Shown here: positions 1 to 6,312 of the stretch, one piece after another | How the letters are laid out: each line of letters starts with the position of its first letter | Position numbering within the stretch: position 1 is the first letter of the stretch | Assembly (NCBI GenBank): GCA_002415465.1 | Contig: DHYT01000099.1 | Span: forward strand, 1 to 6,312 | Length of the DNA stretch: 6,312 bases | Source: Desulfobulbaceae bacterium UBA5123 | GTDB lineage: Bacteria > Desulfobacterota > Desulfobulbia > Desulfobulbales > UBA5123 | Reading direction: 5' to 3' | Notes under the pieces: generated by a model | What the model was told of the DNA's origin: nothing | Seen by the model: only the letters and a program-made list of their open reading frames with translations | Database searches by the model: none | Position numbers and translations under genes: made by a program

Positions 1-246
1 CAGGGTGCGGCCGGGCGGGAAGGAGTCCACCTCTTGGGGCAGGTAGCCGATGGTGGTGCGCTTGGCGCGGGTTACCACCCCTGGGTCGGTTTCGATGCGC
101 CCGACCATGATCTTGATCAGGGTGGATTTGCCGGTGCCGTTGACCCCCACCAGGCCGATGCGTTCCTGGCCGTCCAGGCGGGCGTTGACCTGTTTGAACA
201 GGTGTTTGTCGCCGAATTGAATATTGAGATCGTTGATGGTAAGCAT
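1..246 (-). CDS. ABC-F family ATP-binding protein, N-terminal part (runs off left edge)
   Basis: Reading leftward from the ATG at 246-244, an open frame of 82 codons reaches base 1 without a stop, so only the N-terminus is present. It begins MLTINDLNIQFGDKHLF and carries a Walker A motif, GVNGTGKST, at residues 34-42. A Q-loop in the context IGYLPQE has its Gln at residue 71. The 'YLPQE' signature, the immediate start of the nucleotide-binding fold and the lack of membrane segments fit the ABC-F group (Uup/EttA/YdiF-like). These are soluble tandem-ATPase proteins that act on ribosomes rather than in transport. The second ATPase domain and the linker that would separate subfamilies lie outside the window, so no symbol is given. 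A GGGA lies 6 bases upstream of the ATG on the minus strand and supports this start. The gene is divergent from the kinase operon, and nothing suggests a functional link. Confidence 0.9.
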   Translation of the reverse strand, partial: MLTINDLNIQFGDKHLFKQVNARLDGQERIGLVGVNGTGKSTLIKIMVGRIETDPGVVTRAKRTTIGYLPQEVDSFPPGRTL

Positions 247-370
247 TGGTGTTCCCGTGTTTGCTGAATGGATTCGGCGCCTACCATAGCACAGTTCATG
301 AAAACAGGCTATGATTTGGCTTGGGGGGATGCCACGGCAACCCGTAAGACAACAAATTTCAGGATTTTGT
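247..370. promoter_or_regulatory. divergent intergenic region between ABC-F gene and sensor kinase gene
   Basis: The two genes point away from each other across about 124 bp, so both promoters should lie here. I could not find a convincing -35/-10 pair on either strand. A TTGGC...ATGCC arrangement at 316-333 looks like a sigma-54 site, but its GG-GC spacing is 11 rather than 10 bases. The call rests on gene geometry only. Confidence 0.35.
361..364 (+). promoter_or_regulatory. ribosome binding site deciding the kinase start
   Basis: AGGA lies 6 bases before the ATG at 371. The upstream in-frame ATGs at 311 and 329 have purine runs directly abutting the start codon instead of properly spaced. 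The product from 371 also begins with a short polar stretch and then a membrane helix, as expected for a sensor kinase. Confidence 0.6.
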
Positions 371-2470
371 ATGCAATCTTTTTCTTGGCCGAAACAGGAG
401 TGCGGCTGGCTCATCTCCTGGCTGCCGGCAACCGTCCTGCTGCTCGGAGTTCTTTCCGGTGGCGGCTTCTGGTGGCTTAATCACCTGAATTCGCACTATC
501 ATCAGTTCGATCACCTGCTTGAGGTCATCTATGAAATCGACCGTCAGGTTGCACATTCCCACCATTCGCTCGACGATCAGCTGGACTGCGATCCAAAGCT
601 GGTGGGGCATCTGCTCGGCGAGGCGACGCGCGCGGTCGCCGACCTGAAGCAGCGGTTGCAGGACGACTGGTGTCTGAACGAGAAGGACGGGCAACAGCGG
701 GATTTGCTGGCGGGGATCGGCTTAATAGGCGAGACCTTGCTGGATCTGCAAAAAATTGTCGCCGAGATGGAGGGCGCGACATCAAGAAAGACGGCCGTCG
801 AACAGAGAATACGTTTCGACAGCAAATTTCAGTTTTTTTCCCACAGCGCGCTGCAGGTCGAGGGGATCATGAAGGATATCGGTTCGGCCCATGTCCGTTA
901 TTCCCTGTCGGTGTTCCGGGTGATCTTTGCCGGCTGGGTGCTGCTTGTCGTGATGCTGGTGGCGGCGCTGCTGCGGGTTGAGTCCAAAAGATTATCCATC
1001 GCCCGCGCTCTTGCCGACAGCGAGGAGATGTTCCGGACCATGACCGAGTCGGCGCGGGACGCCATTGTCCTGGCCGACAAGCAGGGGTTGATTTCCTACT
1101 GGAACAAGGCGGCGGAGCGGATGTTCGGAAAGCCTGGAAACGAGCTGATGGGGGCGAAGTTGTGCGATATCCTGATGCCGGTGACACCCGGCGGCGAGGA
1201 TCGAAACCGTTGCGAGACGCTGTGGCGGTGGGGCGACGAGAGGGGGGATGATGCCGCCATCGTCGAGGTTCAGGTTGATTCCGGCGCCGGTGCGTATCCG
1301 GTGGAGGTGTCGGTGGCGCCGATCATGTTGCATGGCCGCCAGCAGAATATCGCCATCTTCCGTGATATCCAGGAAAGAAAGCGGGCCGAACAGGCCTTGC
1401 GTGAAAATGAGGCGCTTCTGCGCACGCTGATCAGCGCGATGCCTGATTTTGTCTGTTTCAAGGACGGCGCGGGCCGCTGGCTGCTGGCCAATGAGTTCGG
1501 GCTGCGACTTTTCGGGCTTGAAAAGATCGCCTACCAGCACAAGAGTGACGCGGAGCTTGCGGAGTATAAGAGTTTTTATAAACCGGCGTTTCAGGCCTGT
1601 GTCAAGAGTGACGAGGAGGCCTGGCGGCTCGGCAGGGTGTCGCGTTGCGATGAGATTATTCCGCGGATGGAAGGGGCGCCGTTCATCTACGACGTCATCA
1701 AGGTGCCGCTTTTCCATGACGACCGGAGCCGCAAGGGGCTCCTGGTGATCGGGCGTGACATCACCGAACGCAAAACCATCGAAAAGGCGTTGCTGGACTC
1801 CGAGGAGAAATTGCGGCATCTTTCAGCAAGCCTTTTTGTGGTGCAGGAAACGGAACGGCGACGGATCGCCAACGAGTTGCATGACGAACTTGGGCAGGCG
1901 CTGGCCGCCCTGAAGATGCAGATCCGGGCGATGCAGCGTCGTTTCGCCGTTGAGCGGCCCGAGGACGTGGGTGAGTGCGAGGAGATATGTGACTATATCA
2001 ACCAGATTATCGAAAATGTCCGGCGGTTGTCTCGCGACCTGAGCCCGGTGGTTCTTGACGATCTCGGCTTGCGGGCCGCGATACGCCGGATGCTCGACAA
2101 GTTTTCGGAACTGCACGACATCGATGTGGCGGTAACCATGGACGATATCGGCCATCTGCTGGAGCCGAGCGCGGAACGCATCGTCTACCGGATCGTGCAG
2201 GAGGCTCTTACCAACATCGCCAAGCACGCCCATGCCCGGCATCTGGAGGTGACCATCCGCAGGCAGGAGCGGGAGATCCGGTTTCTGATCCGGGATGACG
2301 GATGCGGCTTTGACCCTGTGTCGGTGGCGCAGAAAAAAGCGGCCGAGCGCGGGCTTGGGCTGACCGCCATGTCCGAAAGGATGCGGATGCTGGGCGGTGT
2401 GCTTGACATCGTCAGCGAGCCCGGTCATGGTACCTCCATATCCCTGACGATACCGGTTTGCGGCGGTTGA
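371..2470 (+). CDS. membrane-bound PAS-PAS sensor histidine kinase, NarX/DegS (HisKA_3) type
   Basis: This 699-residue two-component sensor should autophosphorylate and donate phosphate to the regulator encoded just downstream. A membrane helix (about 13-36) is followed by a mostly helical, presumably periplasmic segment (37-180) and a second helix (about 181-201). Two PAS domains follow: about 220-338, ending FRDIQERKRAEQ, and about 346-468, ending GRDITERK. The dimerisation/phospho-acceptor helix carries ERRRIANELHDELGQALAAL with His504, the HisKA_3 signature of NarX, DegS and UhpB relatives. The ATPase domain shows the N-box (QEALTNIAKHA; Glu611, Asn615), the G1 box DDGCGFD (642-648) and the G2 box GLGL (661-664). 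All catalytic motifs look intact. Frame-open starts exist at 311 and 329, but 371 has the properly spaced AGGA. The ligand is unknown. Cys73 and Cys101, plus a His-rich stretch near 57-60, lie in the periplasmic part. The next gene follows after 55 bp on the same strand. Confidence 0.93.
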   Translation: MQSFSWPKQECGWLISWLPATVLLLGVLSGGGFWWLNHLNSHYHQFDHLLEVIYEIDRQVAHSHHSLDDQLDCDPKLVGHLLGEATRAVADLKQRLQDDWCLNEKDGQQRDLLAGIGLIGETLLDLQKIVAEMEGATSRKTAVEQRIRFDSKFQFFSHSALQVEGIMKDIGSAHVRYSLSVFRVIFAGWVLLVVMLVAALLRVESKRLSIARALADSEEMFRTMTESARDAIVLADKQGLISYWNKAAERMFGKPGNELMGAKLCDILMPVTPGGEDRNRCETLWRWGDERGDDAAIVEVQVDSGAGAYPVEVSVAPIMLHGRQQNIAIFRDIQERKRAEQALRENEALLRTLISAMPDFVCFKDGAGRWLLANEFGLRLFGLEKIAYQHKSDAELAEYKSFYKPAFQACVKSDEEAWRLGRVSRCDEIIPRMEGAPFIYDVIKVPLFHDDRSRKGLLVIGRDITERKTIEKALLDSEEKLRHLSASLFVVQETERRRIANELHDELGQALAALKMQIRAMQRRFAVERPEDVGECEEICDYINQIIENVRRLSRDLSPVVLDDLGLRAAIRRMLDKFSELHDIDVAVTMDDIGHLLEPSAERIVYRIVQEALTNIAKHAHARHLEVTIRRQEREIRFLIRDDGCGFDPVSVAQKKAAERGLGLTAMSERMRMLGGVLDIVSEPGHGTSISLTIPVCGG

Positions 2471-2515
2471 TGTTGAGGCTGGGTGAGGCAGGGGCGGCGG
2501 GGCCATTTTATAACG

Positions 2516-2520
2516 GGAGG
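2516..2520 (+). promoter_or_regulatory. strong Shine-Dalgarno of the response regulator
   Basis: GGAGG sits 5 bases before the ATG at 2526, a near-ideal ribosome binding site that fixes the start. It is stronger than the sites of either kinase gene, which would favour more regulator than sensor per transcript. Confidence 0.8.
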
Positions 2521-2525
2521 GAACC

Positions 2526-3173
2526 ATGGGCGGGTATCGGATAGTGCTGGCGGATGATCATGCGATGATTCGTCATGGCATCCGCAAGATCCTGGAGGAT
2601 CATGCCGCGTTCGAGGTGGTCGGGGAGGCCGGAGACGGCCTTGAGCTTCTGGAGATCCTCAAGAAAAAGGCTCCCGACATGATCATTCTCGATATCTCCA
2701 TGCCGAAATTGCGCGGCCTGGAAGCGATCAGCGAGGCACGCAAGATCTGCCCGGCGGTGAAGGTGATTATTCTGACCATGCACAAGAGCACCGAGTATGT
2801 GTATCATGCCGTCGCCGCCGGCGCCGACAGCTATCTCCTCAAGGATGACACCGATCGGGAATTGTTGACCGCCATCGAGCAGGTTCGCAAGGGAGCGGTT
2901 TATATCTCCTCCTTCCTCTCCTCCGAATTTACCGCGGATATCATCCGCACCTGCAGAAGCAGCGGCAAGCCGCCGTCCGAATCGGCCACCACCCGCGAGC
3001 GACAGGTGTTGAAGCTGGTAGCCGAGGGGAAGACCAGCAAGGAGATAGCGGACCTGCTCTTTATCAGCATCCGTACCGTTGAACACCATCGCGCCAATTT
3101 CATGAAAAAATTGGATTTGAAATCTACCGCCGACGTGATCAAATATGCACTGGAAAAGGGCTATATCTCCTGA
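2526..3173 (+). CDS. NarL/FixJ-family response regulator (REC + LuxR-type HTH)
   Basis: This 215-residue DNA-binding response regulator has the usual length for its family. The receiver domain spans about 1-120. Its acidic pair is Asp10-Asp11 in LADDHAMIR, the phospho-acceptor is Asp56 in IILDISMPKLRG, and the switch residues are Thr84 (ILTMH) and Lys106 (YLLKDD), so every phosphorylation residue is present. After a linker of about 30 residues, the LuxR/GerE HTH covers about 153-212. It contains TTRERQVLKLVAEGKTSKEIA and the recognition-helix stretch ISIRTVEHHRANFMKKL. HisKA_3 kinases normally pair with exactly this regulator class, and the kinase gene lies 55 bp upstream on the same strand, so cognate pairing is very likely. 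The target genes cannot be read from the sequence. A candidate target is the nested inverted repeat 26 bp after the stop codon, in front of the next kinase gene. Confidence 0.95.
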   Translation: MGGYRIVLADDHAMIRHGIRKILEDHAAFEVVGEAGDGLELLEILKKKAPDMIILDISMPKLRGLEAISEARKICPAVKVIILTMHKSTEYVYHAVAAGADSYLLKDDTDRELLTAIEQVRKGAVYISSFLSSEFTADIIRTCRSSGKPPSESATTRERQVLKLVAEGKTSKEIADLLFISIRTVEHHRANFMKKLDLKSTADVIKYALEKGYIS

Positions 3174-3198
3174 ATGAGGTCCTCGCGCCAGTTGTGTT

Positions 3199-3236
3199 AG
3201 GTAATTATACCTATGTCTAATTAGGTATAATTACCT
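3199..3236. repeat. nested AT-rich inverted repeat, candidate operator
   Basis: Arms AGGTAATTATACCTA (3199-3213) and TAGGTATAATTACCT (3222-3236) are perfect 15-bp inverted complements around an 8-base loop. Each arm is itself a small palindrome, AGGTA-N4-TACCT, at 3199-3212 and 3223-3236. The element can therefore also be read as two copies of one site 24 bp apart. It is far richer in A/T than the flanking genes. It lacks a trailing T-run and a G/C-rich stem, so an intrinsic terminator is unlikely. It lies between the regulator stop and the hybrid kinase start, a sensible place for a dimer- or tetramer-binding operator. The repeat is seen directly; the operator role is inferred. Confidence 0.75.
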
Positions 3237-3296
3237 GTTTCCGTCCGGTTCGATTCCCTGTCATAGTGCAGTCTGCTTGTTTGGATAATCTACCGG

Positions 3297-6200
3297 GTGG
3301 TCGAGACCGTTCTCCACGAATTTCTGATTGGTACTCTGTTGAAAATTAATTGCAAGGGCCCTTGGCTCATCGTCTGCCTCGCCGTCATCGTCTGCGCCCA
3401 GATCGCGTTGATCGGGTTTTTCGGCCATGAAAGCAGGGTGAACGGCTGTGTGCTGGCGCATGGTCGCATCCTCTATCCCTTTCTGTTCGTCGGCGGGTTT
3501 GTTCTCTTGATGGCGCTGGCTGGTATTTATGGGCAAACCGTCGGCGTCTCCGGGCGCACCCGCCGTGAACTGCTCGAAACCAATCTGGAGCTGGATCAGA
3601 TCTTCAATACCGCCGCCGACGGGATGCGGGTCGTCGATCGTGAATTCAATGTGTTGCGGGTCAACGATACCCTGCTGGCAATGAGCGGGACGAGCCGCGC
3701 GGCCGCACTTGGGCAAAAATGTTACGAGGTGTTTTCCGGGCCTTACTGCCACACCCCTGAATGCCCGTTGTTGAGGGTGCTGCGCGGGGAAAGGCAGATC
3801 GCGATCGAGGTGAACAAGGTCCGGCCCGATGGCGGCAAGGTGCCGTGCCTGCTCACGGCGATTCCCTATCTTGACTCGCGGGGGAATTTGCTCGGCATTA
3901 TCGAGGATTTCAAGGATATCACAAGCCGTCGGGAGCAAGAGCGGCTGTTGCGGTGGCGTGCCGATGTCGATGGCGCCATCGCCAAGCTTTCCAGCGCCCT
4001 CCTGGCCAAGATGGATCTCGACGAGATGGCGAGTCTGGTTGTTGCGCAGGCCCGCGAACTGACCGGCAGCAGGTATGGGTTTGTCGGCTATATCGACCCC
4101 CAGACCGGCAGCCTGGTCTGCCCGACCATGACCCGTGATATATGGGATGAGTGCCAGGTCCCCGGTAAAAATATTGTTTTTCATGAGTTTGTTGGGCTCT
4201 GGGGGTGGGTGCTTAAAAATCGGCGGCCGATATTTACCAATTCCCCTTACGCGGACGAGCGATCCTCCGGGGTGCCGGCGGGGCATGTGCCTGTTGAGCG
4301 TTTTCTGGCGGTGCCGGCGATAATCGCCGATAAGTTGATGGGGATAATCGCCCTTGCCAACAGTGACCGTGAGTATGTCGAGCGGGATGTGGAGGCGTGC
4401 CGGCAACTGGCGATGCTTCTCGCCATCGCCATTCAGCGGCGGCAGGGCGAGGAGGCGATGCATCGCCTCCTGACTGCAACCGCCGCCGTTACCAGCAGCG
4501 ATTTCTTTTCAACCCTGGTCGAACAGTTGGCGAAATGTTTGGGGACGAGATTCGCCCTGGTCGGTGAGATCGACCGAGGATGTCCGGGCCGGGTGAATGG
4601 CCTGGCGTTCTGGAATGACGGGCGGTTGGATAAACCCATCGATTACGATCTGGCAGGCGCCCCCTGTGAAAAGGCTGCCGGAGAGGGTTTCTGCCTCTAC
4701 CCGCAGAACGTCGCCAATCTTTTCCCCGAGGACAAGGCCCTCGCCGAATGGGGGATAGAATCCTATGTCGGCATCTGCCTGTACGATGAGCAAGGCTTTC
4801 CAGTCGGCATTCTCTGCGCCCTTGACCGGCAACCGCTGGCCGAGATTGACCATATCCACGAAATATTCAGGATCTTTTCTCAGCGGACCTCGGCGGAAAT
4901 CGTGCGGAAACGGGTGGAGGCGGCCCTTGCCCGCGCCAAGGAGGAGGCCGATGAGGCGAATCAGGCCAAGAGCCGTTTTCTGGCCAACATGAGCCATGAG
5001 ATTCGCACGCCGATGAACGCGGTCCTCGGGATGACCGAGCTTACCCTGGAGACAAACCTCGATCCCGCGCAGCGTCGGTATCTGACCACGGTCAAGGAGT
5101 CGGCGCATTCCCTGCTCGGCCTGTTGAATGACATCCTCGATTTGTCGAAGATCGAGGCGGCGCAGATTGTGCTGGAGCATGAACCGTTTGATCTGCGCGC
5201 CGTGATGGACGGCGTCGGCCGGACCCTGGCAACCGTGGCCCAGGCCAAGGGGCTTGAATTGCTGTGCCGTGTTCCGCCCGATTTTCCGGTCAGCCTGGTC
5301 GGCGATGCCGTACGTTTGCGGCAGATATTGATGAATCTGGTCGGGAATGCCGTTAAGTTCACCAAGAAAGGGTACGTCCTGTTGGAGGCGTGTGAGGCGG
5401 TGCGGGATCAATTTGAAACGCGGGTTCGCCTGCGCATCGTCGATACCGGCATCGGCATCAGCACCGAACAGAGATCGAAGATTTTCATGCGGTTCAGTCA
5501 GGGTGACGATTCGGTTTCGCGGATGTATGGCGGCACCGGGCTCGGCCTGGCGATTTCCGAGAAGCTTTGCGCCTTGATGGGCGGCGACATCAAGGTCGAG
5601 AGCGAGCCTGGCCGTGGCAGTACGTTCTGGATCAACGTCGCCTTTGAGTCCGGGGAAATCGCGGCGGCGACAGCGCCAAAGTTGTTGACTGACGACGGTG
5701 CGCAGGTGGAGGCGTTGGTTGTTGCCGACAATCTCATCGGCAGGGATATCCTGACCGAGGCGCTGCGCTCCCTGGGGCTTGCGGTCACCGAGGCGGCCGG
5801 CGGCCGCGAGGTGTTGGAGAAGCATGCCGGCGCCCCAGGCTTTCTGGAGAGGATTCTTGTCGTCGACGAGCAGTTGCCCGAAATGAGCGGCGAACAGCTG
5901 CTCGACCAGCTGGCTGCCATGCCATCCGGTCCGCCTGCGAAAATAATCTTATTGACAAATGCACATTCTCGTAAAAGTATTAAATTTGATAGGAACTGTT
6001 ATTGTTGTTGCCTGATCAAGCCGATTATCCTTGCAGAGTTGTCGCGCCTTGTCCATGACCTCTTGCGGGGACGGAGTGACGGCGGCGGTGATGACTTGGC
6101 GCCGGCAGGCGCGGTGGCCGGGCGGGCGCCGGCCTCGGTGAAGCCCTTGACCTTCCTGTTGGTAGAGGATAACGACGCCAACCGGCAGGTGGCGGCCGCG

Positions 6201-6312
6201 GTGCTTGAGAAGGACGGACATTGCGTGCATACCGCCGCCACCGGGGTTGAGGCCCTGACGTTTCTGTGTCGTCAGCGGGTGGATCTGGTGTTGATGGATG
6301 TGCAGATGCCGG
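3297..6312 (+). CDS. hybrid sensor histidine kinase, PAS-GAF-GAF-HisKA-HATPase-REC-REC (3' end outside window)
   Basis: The frame is open from after the TAG at 3264 to the right edge, with 1005 codons visible from GTG 3297. The order is: two membrane helices (about 23-42 and 58-78); a PAS domain (about 97-212) with [18 protein letters not shown] and IIEDFKDIT; a GAF domain (about 225-380; [33 protein letters not shown]); a second GAF-like domain (about 388-540); and a coiled linker. HisKA follows with [19 protein letters not shown] (His567). The HATPase domain has Asn680 and Asn684, DTGIGIS (716-722) and GGTGLGL (745-751). REC1 (about 803-920) has Asp857 and Lys908, but Ala810 replaces an acidic-pocket residue. 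REC2 begins near 950 with Glu957-Asp958, and Asp1001 lies just before the edge. No ATG exists before codon 72, which would cut into the second helix. GTG 3297 has a distant GGA, and TTG 3339 is the alternative. The ligand is unknown. A further receiver or HPt domain may follow downstream. Confidence 0.9.
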   Translation, partial: MVETVLHEFLIGTLLKINCKGPWLIVCLAVIVCAQIALIGFFGHESRVNGCVLAHGRILYPFLFVGGFVLLMALAGIYGQTVGVSGRTRRELLETNLELDQIFNTAADGMRVVDREFNVLRVNDTLLAMSGTSRAAALGQKCYEVFSGPYCHTPECPLLRVLRGERQIAIEVNKVRPDGGKVPCLLTAIPYLDSRGNLLGIIEDFKDITSRREQERLLRWRADVDGAIAKLSSALLAKMDLDEMASLVVAQARELTGSRYGFVGYIDPQTGSLVCPTMTRDIWDECQVPGKNIVFHEFVGLWGWVLKNRRPIFTNSPYADERSSGVPAGHVPVERFLAVPAIIADKLMGIIALANSDREYVERDVEACRQLAMLLAIAIQRRQGEEAMHRLLTATAAVTSSDFFSTLVEQLAKCLGTRFALVGEIDRGCPGRVNGLAFWNDGRLDKPIDYDLAGAPCEKAAGEGFCLYPQNVANLFPEDKALAEWGIESYVGICLYDEQGFPVGILCALDRQPLAEIDHIHEIFRIFSQRTSAEIVRKRVEAALARAKEEADEANQAKSRFLANMSHEIRTPMNAVLGMTELTLETNLDPAQRRYLTTVKESAHSLLGLLNDILDLSKIEAAQIVLEHEPFDLRAVMDGVGRTLATVAQAKGLELLCRVPPDFPVSLVGDAVRLRQILMNLVGNAVKFTKKGYVLLEACEAVRDQFETRVRLRIVDTGIGISTEQRSKIFMRFSQGDDSVSRMYGGTGLGLAISEKLCALMGGDIKVESEPGRGSTFWINVAFESGEIAAATAPKLLTDDGAQVEALVVADNLIGRDILTEALRSLGLAVTEAAGGREVLEKHAGAPGFLERILVVDEQLPEMSGEQLLDQLAAMPSGPPAKIILLTNAHSRKSIKFDRNCYCCCLIKPIILAELSRLVHDLLRGRSDGGGDDLAPAGAVAGRAPASVKPLTFLLVEDNDANRQVAAAVLEKDGHCVHTAATGVEALTFLCRQRVDLVLMDVQMP
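5940..6011 (+). other. AT-rich, codon-anomalous patch inside the hybrid kinase REC1 domain
   Basis: In these 24 codons (residues 882-905) only 5 third positions are G or C, whereas the surrounding gene strongly prefers G/C there. The frame is intact. The patch encodes the beta4 strand KIILLT, a degenerate helix and the Cys-rich beta5 segment CYCCC leading into LIKP. It is a local composition break seen directly; its cause is unknown. Confidence 0.6.

Noticed and set aside
316..333. Sigma-54-like element TTGGC...ATGCC upstream of the first kinase
   Set aside because: The conserved GG and GC are 11 bases apart instead of 10, and the surrounding bases fit the consensus poorly.
311..370. 20-codon upstream extension of the first kinase from ATG 311 or ATG 329
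   Set aside because: Neither start has a properly spaced ribosome binding site, while ATG 371 has AGGA at 6 bases and gives a natural N-terminus before the first membrane helix.
2509..2514. TATAAC as a -10 box for a separate response regulator promoter
   Set aside because: No -35 element lies at a workable distance, and the box almost touches the Shine-Dalgarno. Cotranscription with the kinase is simpler.
3199..3245. Hairpin after the response regulator as an intrinsic terminator
   Set aside because: The stem is AT-rich and followed by GTTTCCGTCC instead of a T-run.
3244..3260. GGTTCGATTCC at 3247-3257, identical to a tRNA T-loop/B-box core
   Set aside because: The flanking bases do not complete the T-stem (C-C and C-T mismatches), there is no CCA end, and no D or anticodon arm lies upstream. 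It could be a tRNA-end relic of an attachment site, but no second copy or integrase is visible.
3261..4463. Long minus-strand open frame (about 400 codons), with another at 4509-5825 (438 codons) and one at 992-1819
   Set aside because: They lie wholly antisense to kinase genes with clear domain motifs. Their translations show no recognisable domain, and long antisense frames are expected opposite G/C-ending codons.
5952..5985. Perfect TTGACA at 5952 with TATTAA at 5978, an internal promoter candidate
   Set aside because: The spacer is 20 bases and the best -10 at 17-18 spacing is poor. It sits in the middle of a coding domain, where the AT-rich patch makes chance matches likely.

Overview
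The window reads as a chromosomal stretch from a GC-rich Gram-negative bacterium. The style of the sensor proteins suggests an anaerobic deltaproteobacterium (Desulfuromonadales/Desulfobulbales type): a cysteine-bearing PAS domain, stacked GAF modules and serial receiver domains. This assignment is inferred from protein style; no taxonomic marker gene is present.

Layout. Bases 1-246 (minus strand) hold the first 82 codons of an ABC-F type ATP-binding protein that runs off the left edge. A divergent intergenic region of about 124 bp separates it from a plus-strand signalling block. That block begins with a membrane-anchored two-PAS sensor histidine kinase of the NarX/DegS (HisKA_3) type at 371-2470. 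Its likely partner, a NarL/FixJ-type response regulator with a LuxR HTH, follows at 2526-3173, 55 bp downstream and with a strong Shine-Dalgarno. An intergenic stretch of about 123 bp (3174-3296) contains a striking AT-rich nested inverted repeat at 3199-3236. From about 3297 to the right edge runs a very large hybrid sensor kinase with the order TM-TM-PAS-GAF-GAF-HisKA-HATPase-REC-REC. It has no ATG at its natural N-terminus and is cut by the window edge just after the phospho-acceptor Asp of its second receiver.

How it works together (inference). The first kinase should sense through its roughly 140-residue periplasmic helical region and/or its cytoplasmic PAS domains, autophosphorylate on His504, and pass phosphate to Asp56 of the adjacent regulator, which then binds DNA. 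The hybrid kinase has its own His567 and two receivers, the first with a damaged acidic pocket, so it probably forms a separate phosphorelay. The nested palindrome in front of it is a candidate operator that could place it under control of the neighbouring regulator.

I did not find a mobile element, CRISPR array, RNA gene or clearly new system. The points most worth a second look are the nested palindrome, the AT-rich and Cys-rich patch inside the degenerate first receiver, the Cys motif of the hybrid kinase PAS domain, and that kinase's unclear start codon.
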